Assembly: GCA_963709085.1 (NCBI GenBank)
Contig: CAVPVB010000007.1
Location: 1,922,001-1,986,000, forward strand
DNA: 64,000 bases
Origin: Rhodovastum sp963709085
GTDB taxonomy: Bacteria; Pseudomonadota; Alphaproteobacteria; Acetobacterales; Acetobacteraceae
Direction: 5' to 3'
This document shows positions 48,269 to 59,211 of the stretch, one piece after another. A model generated the notes under the pieces. It was not told where the DNA came from and made no database searches. It was given only the letters and a program-made list of their open reading frames with translations. How positions within the stretch are numbered: position 1 is the first letter of the stretch; every line of letters starts with the position of its first letter. Position numbers and translations under genes: made by a program.

Positions 48269-51200
48269 TCAAGCGCGGCGCCACCAGCCGCGCTTGCGGT
48301 CGGCGGTTGGAATCGCGTCCTGACCGATGACCAGCGGCTTCACCGGCGTACCGACATGGGGCTCCGGACGTTCCCCGGTCGCGGCTGCCGGTTCGGATAC
48401 AGGTGCGGCCGCGGGTTGTTCCGCCACCGCTGGCTCGCCAATCGCCGGTTTGATGACCGGTGGGTCGATGACCGGTGGCGGCGGCTCGATGATTGGCGGT
48501 GGTGGTTCGATGACCGGTGGCTCAACGACCGGTGGCTCAACGACCGGTGGTTCAACCAGTGTCGTCATGGAACCCTGCTCTGCTGCTGCCGGCACCGCCG
48601 CAACCGCTTCAGCCAGTACCGCTGGCACAAAAGGTGCGACCGGTGGCATCCGTTCCTGCTGCTCGATCAGGTCGAAAATGTCGTAGGTCTGGCCACCGAA
48701 CGGGTCGGCCGGGGTCGGGCCGGTCCACACCGGAACGGGCACGGCTTCGGCCGGTTCGCCAGCCGCCTCGGTGTCGTCGCGCCGGCGGCGACGGCCGCCG
48801 CGACGGCCGCGCCGCCGGCGTGCCTGTTCGCTTTCCTCGCCGCCGGCCGCCTCATCCTCGGCGGCCGGCACGGGCGAATCCGCCAGTTCCACCGGCTCCG
48901 CCGGTTCCGGCACAATGGGGAAGGCGCCGCGCGGTATCTCGGGTTGCTCGGCGTCATTCAGGAGCGACGCGTTTTCGCCATCCGCCTCGCCGTCGTCACC
49001 TTCGTCGGCCGGGCCTTCATCGGCCGGGCCTTCCTCGCCCGCCCCCGGCACGCCGCCGGGGCCGGCATCCCGGCCGCCACGCCGCCGCCGCCGGCGCCGG
49101 CGCCGGCGGTTGCTTTCCTCGCGCGACTCCGCCGTTCCGGCCGCTTCGGCAGGCCCCGCCGTGGCTGGCGTTTCGGCTGCCTCGGCCACCTCGAACACGT
49201 CGGCCTCCTCGACGAACTCCTCGGCCTCGATCGCTTCCGGCAGCGGCGCCGGCGCGGCCGGCAGCACCAGGGCCGGACGCTCGGATTCCGGCAGTTGCGC
49301 GCGCAGCCGCTCCAGCCGCAGGCTGCGGCGGCACCAACTGCTCGTCGGCGGCGAACTGCACCCGCATGGCGGTGCGGGTCTCGATTTCGGCCAGCCGGTC
49401 GCGCTTGTGGTTGAGCACGTACATGATCACCGCGGAGGCCACGTACACTTGGATCAGGCTGGCCCGCCCCTTGGCGCCCTCATCCTCGATGGCGCGCAGC
49501 ACGTGCAGGGCGCTGCTCTCGATGCTGCGGACATGGCCGAGCCCGCTGCAATGCGGACAGGCGACGAAGCTGGTCTCGGCCAGGCTGGGCCGCAGCCGCT
49601 GGCGGCTCATTTCCAGCAGGCCGAAATGGCTGATATGGCCGACCTGGATGCGGGCGCGGTCGGTCTTCAGCGCCTCCTTCAGCCGGCGCTCGACCGAGGC
49701 GTTGTTCTTCTTCGACTCCATGTCGATGAAATCGATGACGATCAGCCCGGCCAGGTCGCGCAGGCGCAGCTGGCGGGCCACCTCGTCGGCGGCCTCCAGG
49801 TTGGTGCGCACCGCCGTCTCCTCGATGCCGCGCTCGCGGGTCGAGCGGCCGGAGTTCACGTCGATCGCCACCAGCGCCTCGGCCTGGTTAATCACCAGGT
49901 AGCCGCCCGATTTAAGCTGCACGGTCGGCGACAGCATGGCATCGAGCTGCGCCTCGACCTGGTACTTGCCGAACAGCGACTGGCCGCTGGCGTCACGCCA
50001 GAGCTGCACCTTTCGGGCATGGCTCGGCATCAGCATGCGCATGAAATCATGCGCCCCGCGCCAGCCTTCCTCGCCATCGACGGTGATCTCGTCGATGTCG
50101 CGCGAGTAGACGTCGCGGATGGCGCGCTTGATCAGGCTGGCTTCCTCATAGATCAGCGCCGGCGCCACCGAGCGCATCGTGTGCTCGCGGATATCGTCCC
50201 ACAGCCGCATCAAATATTCGCAGTCGCGCCGGATTTCGGCCTTCGGGCGGTTGGCCCCGGCGGTGCGGACGATCAGCCCCATGCCCTGCGGGATTTCCAG
50301 CTCGGCGGTGATCTCCTTCAGCCGCTTGCGGTCGGCGGCCGAAGTGATCTTGCGCGAAATGCCGCCGCCGCGCGGCGAATTGGGCATCAGCACGCAGAAC
50401 CGGCCGGCCAGCGAGATGTAGCTGGTCAGCGCCGCGCCCTTGGTGCCGCGCTCCTCCTTGACCACCTGCACCAGCATGATCTGGCGGCGGCGGATGACTT
50501 CCTGGATGCGGTAGTTGCGCAGGAAGCGGGCGGCGCGGCGGGTGCGCACCTCGTCGGAGGTATCGGCCTCGCCGCCGATGGTCTCGGGCGGCGGCAGGTC
50601 GGGCGCCGGCTCGTCATTGTCATCGAATGGCTCGCGGGCGGCCGGGCGGGCGGCCTCCGCGGCCGGCAGGAAATCGTCGTCGCGGTCGGCATCCGGCGGC
50701 AAGCTGCCGGGCTCCGGACAGATAATCTCGCCGTAGGTCACCTGGTGCGGGATGGCGGCCGGCTGGGCGCGGCCGGCCGGCTCCTCCGGCGGTGCCTCGT
50801 CGAGGGCGATGGCGGCCGCGGTCGCGGCGGCTGGGTCGGCCAGCACCGGGGCAGGCGGCGCATCCGCCGCAGCCCCCTGCACGTCCAGCGCCAGCGCGTC
50901 CTGTGCAGGCGCGTGGTCGTCGGGTTCGCGTTCGTCGGGTTCGTGTTCGCCCGGTGCGTCGTCGCCCGGTCCATCGTCGCCCGGTCCATCGTCGTCCGGT
51001 GCATCGTCGTCCGGTGCATCGTCGTCCGGTGCGTCCGCGGGGAGGGCTTCGAGAAGGTCAGGCGCCGCGGCGATCGCGATGATTTTCGGGGCGATGGCTC
51101 CCGTGCGGGCTGCCCGGGGGGCGGGCTCCGGCGCGCGCGGCGGGGCCGGCGGCGCCTCATCCTCGTCCTCGTCGTCTTCCTCGTCCTCGCGCGCCTCCTC

Positions 51201-51482
51201 GGCCTGCAGGGCGAGCAGGCGCTGCCGGTCGGCGACCGGGATCTGGTAGTAATCCGGATGGATTTCACTGAAGGCGAGGAAACCATGCCGGCCGCCGCCA
51301 TACTCCACAAAGGCGGCCTGCAGGCTCGGTTCGACGCGGACGACCTTGGCGAGGTAGATATTGCCCTTGAGTTGCTTCTTGGTCGCCGTCTCGACGTCGA
51401 AATCTTCTAACCGGTTACCGTCCAGCACCACCACGCGGGTTTCTTCCGCGTGGGTTGCATCGATCAGCATACGTTTCGTCAT
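48269..51482 (-). CDS. rne: Ribonuclease E (frame break in the C-terminal tail)
   Basis: Endoribonuclease that starts mRNA decay and processes rRNA and tRNA. It begins MTKRMLIDATHAEETRVVVL; the S1 domain holds an acidic insert of about 250 residues with PDDDA repeats. The catalytic region has AIDVNSGRSTRERGIEETAV, LIVIDFIDMESKKNN (catalytic Asps) and the Zn-link CPHCSGLGH. At about 49315-49330 the frame changes: the first ends QLVPPQPAA, and LRLERLRAQLPESERPALVL continues to the stop. The tail has Arg-rich and Pro-rich (PPVVEPP) parts that would bind RNA and partners. Without the tail the catalytic core would still be made. The break is probably a read error. Confidence 0.9.
50952..51033. repeat. 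15-bp tandem repeats in rne coding Asp/Pro repeats
   Basis: Five and a half units of a 15-bp motif (CGGTGCATCGTCGTC and close variants). On the coding strand they encode APDDD/GPGDD repeats in the insert within the S1 region of RNase E. The unit is in frame, so copy number can vary harmlessly. Confidence 0.8.
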
Positions 51483-52268
51483 TCGGTCCAGAACTCCGGT
51501 ACGCCGCACGCCCTCGGTTGCGAGGAGCGGGGCGGGGATCAGGTGAAGGTGGGGAGCCGGACCGCAGAACAGGAATCACGTGTTTCGTCGCGGGGAGACC
51601 GCCCGACGCTGCCGGCTCGGCCGCCCCCGTCATCGCCCTGATCATTCGGGCGCAACGGCGAGGAACGCGCCTTTCGGCGTCGGTTCCGGCGGGCTGGAGC
51701 GGCAGTGCAGCGGGCAATCGGACCCCTGTGTCTGCGGGCGGAGCGCGATGGCGCGCTCGGCCCCGGTGAATCGGTGCGCCTGCCGCCAGATAGGGCGACC
51801 CCAGGCACCGCGCCGCGCGCGGTCCTGGAATGCAAGATTGGCATGCATCGGACCGGCACAAGGCCACGGCAGCGCTGCCGCTGGCCGTTCGGAACCGGAC
51901 GGATGCGGGCGGCGCGGGCGGTGACGTGGTCGTGGGCAGGCGCCGGGCCGGGGCCTGCATGTCCTTCGTCTGGCATGGGCCTAGCTGGCGCCGCCGCGGA
52001 TTGGACTCCATGGGGGCATCGCCACCCCCACGGCACGCCACCGGAGCGTGCAGAGAACATGGCGCAAACAGGCGCGTACCGCAAGCAAAGTTGCGATGCC
52101 AAGCAAACGGTGCACCGTTGCAACACATTTCTCAACTTTTCGCCACAAATCGGCCTGGATCAACGCCGAAGATGCGCCAGTGCGTGTGATATGTTAAAAC
52201 CGTTTTCACGTCGGGGCGCTCAACCGGGGACCCGCCCAAACCGCTTCCGGCACCGCCAACCGGGACAC
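51483..52268. other. 786-base gap between divergent rne and amiC
   Basis: No gene is supported. It should contain both promoters and the rne 5' leader, which in many bacteria is long and is the target of RNase E autoregulation. The part next to amiC (52130-52210) is less GC-rich, with GATATGTTAAAAC as a possible -10 area. The rne-proximal half is as GC-rich as the genes and has open frames on all strands, none with a recognisable product. Confidence 0.5.
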
Positions 52269-53103
52269 ATGCAGATGATCACGCGTCGATTCGTCCTTGG
52301 CCACGGCGTCTCCGTCAGTTTCCTGCTCCCGGCCGCCGCCGCGGCGGGCGCGCCGCATGCCGCGGCGCTGCGCCCCGCCGTCCCGTGCGCGCTGCCGCTG
52401 GTGCTGCTCGACCCGGGGCACGGCGGCAAGGACCCGGGCGCCATCGGCATCTCCGGCACCTACGAGAAGCACATCGCGCTCGCCACGGCGCAGGAGCTGC
52501 GCCGGCAGCTGGCCGCGTCGGGCTGCTACCGGGTCGAGCTGACCCGCACGCGCGACGTGTTCATCCCGCTGGAGGACCGTGTCGGCATCGCCCAACAGCA
52601 CGGCGCCGCCCTGTTCGTGTCGATGCATGCGGACGCGCTGAGCGACCATTTCGTGCGCGGCGCCAGCGTCTACACCCTCGCCGATACCGCCTCGGATACC
52701 CAGACCGCGGCGCTGGCGCGGCGGGAAAATGCCGCCGACCGCTTCGCCGGGCCGGCCTTCCGCGGCGCCCCGCCGGAGGTGGCGCATATTCTCGCCAGCC
52801 TGGTGCGCCAGGAGACGCAGGCGGGCTCGGCACGGATGGCGCGCGACGTGGTGTCGCAGCCTGCACCGGGACCTGCCGCTGCTGCAGAATCCGTCCCGCC
52901 AGGCCGGTTTCAAGGTGCTGAAGGCCGCCGACATTCCCAGCGTGCTCGTGGAGATGGGATTCATGTCGAACCGCGAAGACGAGGCCGCATTGCGCCAGCC
53001 GGCGCATCGCGCTCGCGTGGCCGCCGCTATGAAACGGGCGGTCGATGCCTATTTCAGTCGTGCACCGGCCGGCACGCTGATGGCGCGTCGCATGACCGGT
53101 TAA
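52269..53103 (+). pseudogene. amiC: N-acetylmuramoyl-L-alanine amidase, frameshifted
   Basis: Periplasmic zinc amidase that splits septal peptidoglycan. The N-terminus has a signal peptide with TRRFVLG, like a Tat motif. The amidase_3 domain is seen: LLDPGHGGKDPGAIG (His), LFVSMHADAL (His) and LVEMGFMSNREDEAAL (Glu). After RMARDVVS (52856) an extra base, probably the C at 52857, shifts the frame; SLHRDLPLLQNPSRQAGFKV continues in the next frame to the TAA-side stop. Joined length is 277 aa. Divergent from rne, as in many alphaproteobacteria. Confidence 0.85.
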
Positions 53104-53151
53104 CCGCGGCAGCGTTTTGCTGCGGTGCAAAATTGGGTGTAACGAAGCAGC

Positions 53152-55766
53152 ATGACCAAACCGCTGACCGCGGGCGAGAGGCTCGCCCCCTCCCTCCTGG
53201 CCAGAGCAAGCGCCGCCGTGACCGGCCGCCATTACCGCTCCGGCGCGCGCTGTTTCAGCCGCTGCGCACGCTGGGCCGCCTGTTCGGCGTGCTGCTCGGG
53301 CTTGCCATGCTGGTGGCCGGCGCGGTGGGGATGGGCGGCTATGTCGCCTACCAGCGCTTCGCCGCCGACCTGCCGGATGTCGAGGGGCTGCGCCATTACC
53401 AGCCGCGGGTGATGAGCCGGGTCTATGCCGACGATTCGCGGCTGCTGTCCGAACTGGCCACCGAGCGGCGCATGTTCGTGCCCGACGCCGCCATCCCCGA
53501 CATCGTCAAGCGCGCCTTTCTGTCGGCCGAGGACCAGAACTTCTTCATCCACCGCGGCGTCGATCCGATCGCGATCGCCCGCGCCGCGGTCACCGACGTG
53601 ATGAACTATGGCCAGGGACGGCGGCCGATTGGTGCCTCCACCATTACCCAGCAGGTGGCCAAGAACATACTGCTCGGCAATGCCGAGGTGTCGATGGCCC
53701 GCAAGGCGCGCGAGGCGATCCTGGCGATCCGGCTGGAGGAGACGCTCAGCAAGGAGCGCATCCTCGAGCTGTACCTGAACGAGATCTATCTCGGGCTGCA
53801 GGCGTACGGCGTCGCCGCGGCGGCGCAGGCCTATTTCAACAAGCCGCTTGACGAACTGACGCTGCCGGAAGCCGCCTTCCTGGCGGCGCTGCCGAAGGCG
53901 CCGAACAATTACAACCCCTTCCGCTTCCCCGACGCGGCCAAGGCGCGGCGCGACTGGGTGCTCGACCGGATGGCGGAAGACCACGTCATCACCGCCGAGC
54001 AGGCGGCCGCGGCCAAGGTGCAGCCGATCTCGCCGGCGCAGTTCCGCCGCCCCGACATGGTGGCCGGCGCCGACTACTTCGCCGAGGAGGTGCGCCGCCG
54101 CCTGGTGGATCTGTTCGGCGCCGACCAGACCACCCAGGGCGGGCTGGTGGTGCACACCTCGCTCGACCCGGTGCTGCAGGCGGCCGCCGACAAATCCCTG
54201 CGCGAGGGTCTGATGCGCTATGACCAGCGTCGCGGCGGCTGGCGTGGCCCGGTGGCGCGGCTGCCGGCCGGCCCGGCATTGCGCGCGACCTGGACGGCCC
54301 TGCTCGGCCAGACCGCGCGCCCGCCCGGCATGCTGGCGGAATGGCAGCTGGCCGTGGTGCTGGAAGCGAGTGAAACCGAGGCGAAGATGGGCCTGCTCGG
54401 GCATGGCCCGGCGGCGGCGCCGCTGGTGCGGCCGATGCGGCTCGCCGACCTCGGCTGGGCGCGCCCGCTGCAGGCGCCGGGAGGGCCGGTGGCCGCCGGC
54501 GCCGCGGCGCCGCCGCCCGGCGCCTCGCTCGGCCCGGCGCCGCGCCGCATCGGCGACGTGGTGAGGCCAGGTGACGTGGTGATGGTGGAGGCGGTGCCGG
54601 CCTCCGCGGGCCGGCAGGAGCGGCTGCTGCTGCGCCAGATTCCGCTGGTGCAGGGCGCGCTGGTGTCGCTGGAAACCGCCACCGGCCGGGTGCGGGCGCT
54701 GTCCGGCGGCTGGAGCTATGAGTTGTCGCAGTTCAACCGCGCCACCCAGGCCAACCGGCAGCCCGGCTCCAGCTTCAAGCCGTTCGTCTATCTCACCGCG
54801 CTGGCCAGCGGCATATCGCCCTCGCAGCGCTTCCTCGATGCGCCGTTCGTGCTCGACCAGGGCGCGGCCGGCAAGTGGCGGCCGAACAATTACGAAATGG
54901 AGTTCCTCGGCCCGGTGCCGATGCGCATCGCGCTGGAGAAGTCGCTCAACCTGGTGACGATCCGGGTGGCGAACCATGTCGGCATGAAAAATGTGGCGAA
55001 GACCGCCATTGCCTTCCACATGGTCGACAACATGCCGCTTGTGCTGCCGGCAGCGCTGGGCGCGGTGGAAACGACCGTGCTGCGCGAGGCCGGCGCCTAT
55101 GCGGGGCTGGCCGCCGGCGGGCGGGATGTGGTGCCGACCCTGATCGACAGCGTGCAGGACCGCGACGGCCAGGTGCTCTGGCGCGCCGCCGGCCAGGCTT
55201 GCCAGGGCTGCGACGACCCGCAGCACCCGCCGCTGCTGGCCGATGAGCGTACCCAGCTGGTCGATCCGGCCAGCACGTTTCAGCTGATAACCATGATGGA
55301 GGGGGTGGTGACGCGCGGCACCGGCGTGCCGGCAGGGCAGGGGCTGGACCGGGCGATCGCGGGCAAAACCGGCACCGGGCAGGATTTTCAGGACAACTGG
55401 TTCGCCGGCTTCACGCCCGACCTGGTGACCGTGGTGTGGATCGGCTTCGACACGCCGACCTCGCTCGGCGACAATGAGACCGGCGCGGCCAACGCGGCGC
55501 CGGTCTGGCACGATTTCATGGCGGCGGCCCTGAAGGACCGGCCCAAACTGAAATTCGTGCAGCCGCCCGGCGTGACCATGGCGAGCTGGGATTCCGGATG
55601 GGGCACCGTCACCGACGCCTTCAAGCCCGATCAGGTGCCCGGCAATTCCGGACCGATGGGCGGGGCGCCGGCCGCTTCCACCGATACGTCCGACGCGCCG
55701 GCGGCCCCGGCGCCAGCGCCGGCGCACGCCGCCGGGGTCGACAGCGGCCTGGGCGGGTTGTATTGA
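53152..55766 (+). CDS. mrcA: Class A penicillin-binding protein (PBP1A-like), N-terminal frame uncertain
   Basis: Bifunctional peptidoglycan glycosyltransferase and transpeptidase in the inner membrane. The membrane anchor is FGVLLGLAMLVAGAVGMGGYVAY. Glycosyltransferase motifs are EDQNFFIHRGVDP, GASTITQQVAKN and ILELYLNEIYLG; transpeptidase motifs are PGSSFKPF (SxxK), SLN in EKSLNLVT, and KTGTGQDF (KTG). The C-terminus is Ala/Pro-rich. The start MTKPLTAGERLAPS at 53152 is in a different frame from the anchor; the switch falls at GCGCGCGC near 53242-53249, where one extra GC would explain it. About 870 aa when joined. Confidence 0.9.
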
Positions 55767-55797
55767 GCCGCCCCTTTCCCGCGGAGTTTCCGGACAA

Positions 55798-56929
55798 ATG
55801 TCCACCGAAGCCGACGCCCTCAACGAGCAGATCAAGCAGTCGGTGGCACTGCTGAGGAGGCATCTTTGACTGGGATGCAGCCCTTGCCCGCCTCGACGAA
55901 CTGAACAACCGCGCCGAAAATCCCGATCTCTGGAAGGATTCGGCCGCCGCCCAGGCGCTGATGCGCGAACGCAACCGGCTGGCCGGCCAGGTCGAAGGCG
56001 TGCGCGCGCTGGAGCGCGAGGTGGCCGACGCGATGGAACTGATCGCGATGGCCGAGGCCGAGTCCGACACCGCCATGGTGGCCGACGGCATCGCCGCCCT
56101 GAGCGCGCTCGCGGCCGAGGCCAAGCGGCGCGAGATCGAAAGCCTGCTGTCCGGCGAGGCCGATGGCAACGACGCCTATGTCGAAATCAACGCCGGCGCG
56201 GGCGGCACCGAGGCGCAGGACTGGGCGCAGATGCTGGAGCGCATGTACACGCGCTGGGCCGAGCAGCGCGGCTACAAGGTGCAGAAGATGGAGGAGAGCG
56301 AGGGCGAGCAGGCCGGCATCAAGTCGGTGACGCTGCAGATCAGCGGGCCGACCGCCTATGGCTGGTTGAAGACCGAGGCGGGGGTGCACCGGCTGGTGCG
56401 CATCAGCCCGTTCGACGCGGCGGCCCGGCGGCAGACCAGTTTCGCCAGCGTGTGGGTGTATCCGGTGGTGGACGACACCATCGAGATCGAGATCGACCCG
56501 AGCGACCTGAAGGTCGATACTTTCCGCGCCTCCGGGGCTGGCGGCCAGCACGTTAACAAAACCGAGAGCGCCATCCGCATCACCCATATTCCGACCGGCA
56601 TCATCGTCGCCTGCCAGACCGACCGCAGCCAGCACCGCAACCGCGCCACCGCGATGGGGATGCTGAAGGCGCGGATGTACGAGCAGGAACTGCAGAAGCG
56701 CGAGGCGGTGTCGAACGCGCAGGAGGCGGCGAAAACCGATATCGGCTGGGGCCACCAGATCCGCAGCTATGTGCTGGCGCCGTACCAGTTGGTGAAGGAT
56801 CTGCGCACCGGCGTCGAAAAGGGCAACCCGGACGCGGTGCTGGGCGGCGCGCTGGACGACTTCATGGCGGCGGCGCTGGCGGCGCGGGTGGGAGCGACGC
56901 GCAGCGAGGCGAGCGCGCAGGCGCAGTAG
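55798..56929 (+). CDS. prfB: Peptide chain release factor 2 with programmed +1 frameshift
   Basis: Releases the peptide at UGA and UAA stops. The first frame is 23 codons from ATG 55798 to an in-frame TGA at 55867; translation then moves +1 at CTT-TGA-C and continues to the TAG at 56929, giving about 376 aa. The stop-recognition SPF is in RISPFDAAARR and the catalytic GGQ in ASGAGGQHVNKTESA. This is regulation, not a mutation: low RF2 lets ribosomes pause at UGA and shift. See the site at 55855. Confidence 0.97.
55855..55870 (+). promoter_or_regulatory. RF2 programmed frameshift site
   Basis: AGGAGG, three bases (CAT), then CTT TGA C. This is the classic arrangement: the internal Shine-Dalgarno pushes the ribosome, CTT slips to TTT, and UGA competes with RF2 termination. 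Confidence 0.95.
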
Positions 56930-56968
56930 CCGGGGGCGCTGCCCGGGACCCAGGCAGGAAGTTTGGCC

Positions 56969-57007
56969 CTGCACCCCACCAGGGGCAAAGCCCCTGGTGG
57001 GGTGCAG
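56969..57007. repeat. Long perfect palindrome after prfB
   Basis: An 18-bp perfect stem around the loop AAA: left arm starts CTGCACCCCACCAGGGGC and the right arm is its exact complement. It lies 40 bases after the prfB stop and may serve as an mRNA end or REP-like element; no T-run follows. Confidence 0.8.
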
Positions 57008-57096
57008 GTGGAGCCACTGCCACTTGTCGGGTCCGCGCGCTCGAGACCGATACCACCATCGCTCGCTCTACAACCGGGCTATGGGCGTCGATCACA

Positions 57097-57352
57097 GGGC
57101 AATCGGGGGAAGGAAGGCCAGGGCTCTGCCCTGGACCCGCCGTCGCGCGTAGCGCGCCTTCGGCGCGACGGCCGAGAGGCCCCTGGACCCCATCACTTGA
57201 AGGGTTTTGGGAAGAGGGGGGGTGAGGAGATGCTGCGGCTCCTCCTCACCCCCCCCTCTTCCCAAAACCCTTAAAACGAATGGGTTCTAAGGGCTCCGCC
57301 CTTAGCGGGGTCCAGGGGCAGAGCCCCTGGCCTTCCTTCCCCCGATTGCCCT
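57097..57352. repeat. Composite inverted-repeat element (dispersed palindrome copies B and C)
   Basis: Outer arms of about 43 bases (57097-57139 and 57308-57352) are inverted copies of each other; both hold AAGGAAGGCCAGGG and the ATCGGGGG block. Between them a second long hairpin is formed by AAGGGTTTTGGGAAGAGG (57200-57217) and its complement ending at 57272, with GGTGAGGAG/CTCCTCACC pairing inside. A third small hairpin, CTAAGGGC/GCCCTTAG, lies at 57288-57305. The arm sequence recurs at 23379. It fills most of the 443-base gap before higB. Confidence 0.8.
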
Positions 57353-57372
57353 GGCGTCGATCATGTTTCGCC

Positions 57373-57651
57373 GTGATCCGGTCGTGGAAAACGGCGACGA
57401 CGCGATGTTTTGCCGAAACCGGCAAGAGCCGCTGGTCCGGCCTCGATGTCGATCGTGCTCGGTTGCGGCTGGCGCAGCTTGATGCGGCGCACACGCTGGA
57501 CGATCTGGGCCGGCTTCGCAGCATCGGACTGCACAGGTTGTCGGGCGACCGGGCTGGCACGTGGGCGATCACGATCAATGGTCCCTGGCGGATCGTGTTC
57601 CGCTTCGAGGCAGGTGACGCGCTCGATGTCGAGATCGTTGACTGTCATTGA
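57373..57651 (+). CDS. higB: HigB/RelE-type toxin
   Basis: A 92-aa protein of the HigB type: ARLRLAQLDAAHTLDDLGR, then IGLHRLSGDRAGTWAITINGPWRIVFRFE and a closing IVDCH. This group cuts mRNA on the ribosome. The GTG 57373 start gives IRSWKT, near the family's usual IRSF start; no good ribosome binding site is seen. The antitoxin follows 11 bases later, the toxin-first order of higBA. Confidence 0.85.
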   Translation: MIRSWKTATTRCFAETGKSRWSGLDVDRARLRLAQLDAAHTLDDLGRLRSIGLHRLSGDRAGTWAITINGPWRIVFRFEAGDALDVEIVDCH

Positions 57652-57662
57652 GGAGCCGCGAC

Positions 57663-57953
57663 ATGCAGTTCCATGAGATTCATCCCGGCGTCACGTTGCG
57701 CGACGAACTGGTCGCGCGTGGACTGTCCGCCGCATCGGTGGCGCTAAAATTGCGGATGCCGCCGCAGCGTCTGCATGAGATCGTCCGCGGTGAGCGATCG
57801 ATTTCGCCGGATACCGCCTTGCGTTTGGCGCGCTTCTTCGGGACCTCGGCGGAGTTCTGGATGACGCTGCAGGGCAACTACGACCTGGCGATGACACGAC
57901 GCCAGCGCGGCGCGCAGATCGAAGCCGAGGTCGAGGTCGAGGTCGCGGCCTGA
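57663..57953 (+). CDS. higA: HigA-type antitoxin (XRE family)
   Basis: A 96-aa DNA-binding antitoxin: HPGVTLRDELVARGLSAASV with the helix-turn-helix KLRMPPQRLHEIVRGERSIS, then ALRLARFFGTSAEFWMTLQGNYDL, a standard HigA pattern. It neutralises HigB and represses the operon. GAGGAG lies 6 bases before the ATG. The C-terminal EVEVEVA repeats are a short acidic tail. Confidence 0.93.
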   Translation: MQFHEIHPGVTLRDELVARGLSAASVALKLRMPPQRLHEIVRGERSISPDTALRLARFFGTSAEFWMTLQGNYDLAMTRRQRGAQIEAEVEVEVAA

Positions 57954-58087
57954 CGTGGCCGGGCGTTCCGGCTCGGTTGCCGTGGCCGACCAAGGCTTTG
58001 CGCCGCCGGCATGAACCGCCTAGGCTGCAACCCAGCCGCGCTTCCGGCGCGGCGCAACCCCTCATACCCAGCAAGGGAATGGACCGC

Positions 58088-59188
58088 ATGATGATGAGGA
58101 CCCTGTTGGCTGGCGCCGCCTTGCTTGCGCTCGGCATGGCAGCGCCGGCGAAGGCCGACATCCAGATTGGTGTGGCCGGCCCGATCACCGGCAGCAACGC
58201 GACCTTTGGCGTGCAGCTGAAGGAAGGCGCCGAGCAGGCGGTGGCCGACATCAACGCCAAGGGCGGCGTGCTCGGCCAGAAACTGGTGCTGAATATCGGC
58301 GACGATGCCTGCGACCCGAAGCAGGCCGTCTCGGTGGCGAACGACTTCGCCAGCAAGAAGGTGGTGTTCGTGGCCGGGCATTTCTGCTCGGGCAGCTCGA
58401 TCCCGGCCAGCAAGGTCTACACCGAGGAAGGGATTCTGCAGATTTCCCCGGCCTCGACCAACCCCAAATACACCGACGAGGGCGCCTGGAACACGTTCCG
58501 CACCTGCGGGCGTGACGACCAGCAGGGTGCGGTGGCGGGCGCCTTCATCGCCAAGCAGTACAAGGGTCAAAAGATCGCGATCCTGCACGACAACTCGGCC
58601 TATGGCAAAGGCCTCGCCGACGAGACCAAGAAGGCCCTCAACAAGGCCGGCGTGAAGGAGACGCTGTATTCCGCCTATACGCCGGGCGAAAAGGACTACA
58701 CCGCCATCGTCAGCCGCCTCAAGCAGGCCGGCGTCAACGTGATCTATATCGGCGGCTACCAGACCGAGACCGGGCTGATCAAGCGCCAGTCCACCCAGCA
58801 GGGGCTCAACGCCGTGGTCATCGGCGGCGACGCGCTGGTGACCAACGAATACTGGCAGATCACCGGCGACACCGGCGAAGGCACCCTGATGACCTTCCCG
58901 TCCGACCCGCGCGTCCGTCCGACCGCGGCGGCCGTGGTGAAGGAATTCAAGGACAAGGGCATCGATCCCGAGGGTTACGTGCTCTACACCTACGCCGCCG
59001 TCCAGGTGTGGGCCGCGGCGGTCGAGAAGGCGAAAACCACCGATCCGAAGAAGGTGGCGTCGGTGCTGAAGTCCGGCGGCCCGTGGAACACGGTGCTGGG
59101 CAAGCTCGGCTACGACAAGAAGGGCGATATCACCGAGTCCGATTACGTGCTGTACATCTGGCACAACGGCAGCTACGCGCAGATGTGA
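58088..59188 (+). CDS. Branched-chain amino acid-type ABC substrate-binding protein
   Basis: A 366-aa LivJ/LivK-like periplasmic protein. Signal peptide RTLLAGAALLALGMAAPAKA, then IQIGVAGPITGSNATFGVQL and the ligand-binding features VFVAGHFCSGSSIPAS, SPASTNPKYTDEG, NTFRTCGRDDQQG with the paired cysteines of Liv proteins, and ILHDNSAYGKGLADE. An intact terminator follows. No other transporter subunit is next to it. ATG 58088 was chosen; 58079 and 58091 are in frame. Confidence 0.93.
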   Translation: MMMRTLLAGAALLALGMAAPAKADIQIGVAGPITGSNATFGVQLKEGAEQAVADINAKGGVLGQKLVLNIGDDACDPKQAVSVANDFASKKVVFVAGHFCSGSSIPASKVYTEEGILQISPASTNPKYTDEGAWNTFRTCGRDDQQGAVAGAFIAKQYKGQKIAILHDNSAYGKGLADETKKALNKAGVKETLYSAYTPGEKDYTAIVSRLKQAGVNVIYIGGYQTETGLIKRQSTQQGLNAVVIGGDALVTNEYWQITGDTGEGTLMTFPSDPRVRPTAAAVVKEFKDKGIDPEGYVLYTYAAVQVWAAAVEKAKTTDPKKVASVLKSGGPWNTVLGKLGYDKKGDITESDYVLYIWHNGSYAQM

Positions 59189-59211
59189 GCCGCGCCGCAA
59201 GGCGTGCCGCG

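Noticed and set aside
51705..55766. One 1353-codon frame spanning the amidase and the PBP
   Set aside because: It merges two unrelated proteins and exists only because of the frame breaks at 52857 and about 53245; each part has its own family ends.
55798..55869. prfB as a pseudogene because of the in-frame TGA
   Set aside because: The internal AGGAGG and CTTTGAC are the known programmed frameshift signal of RF2.
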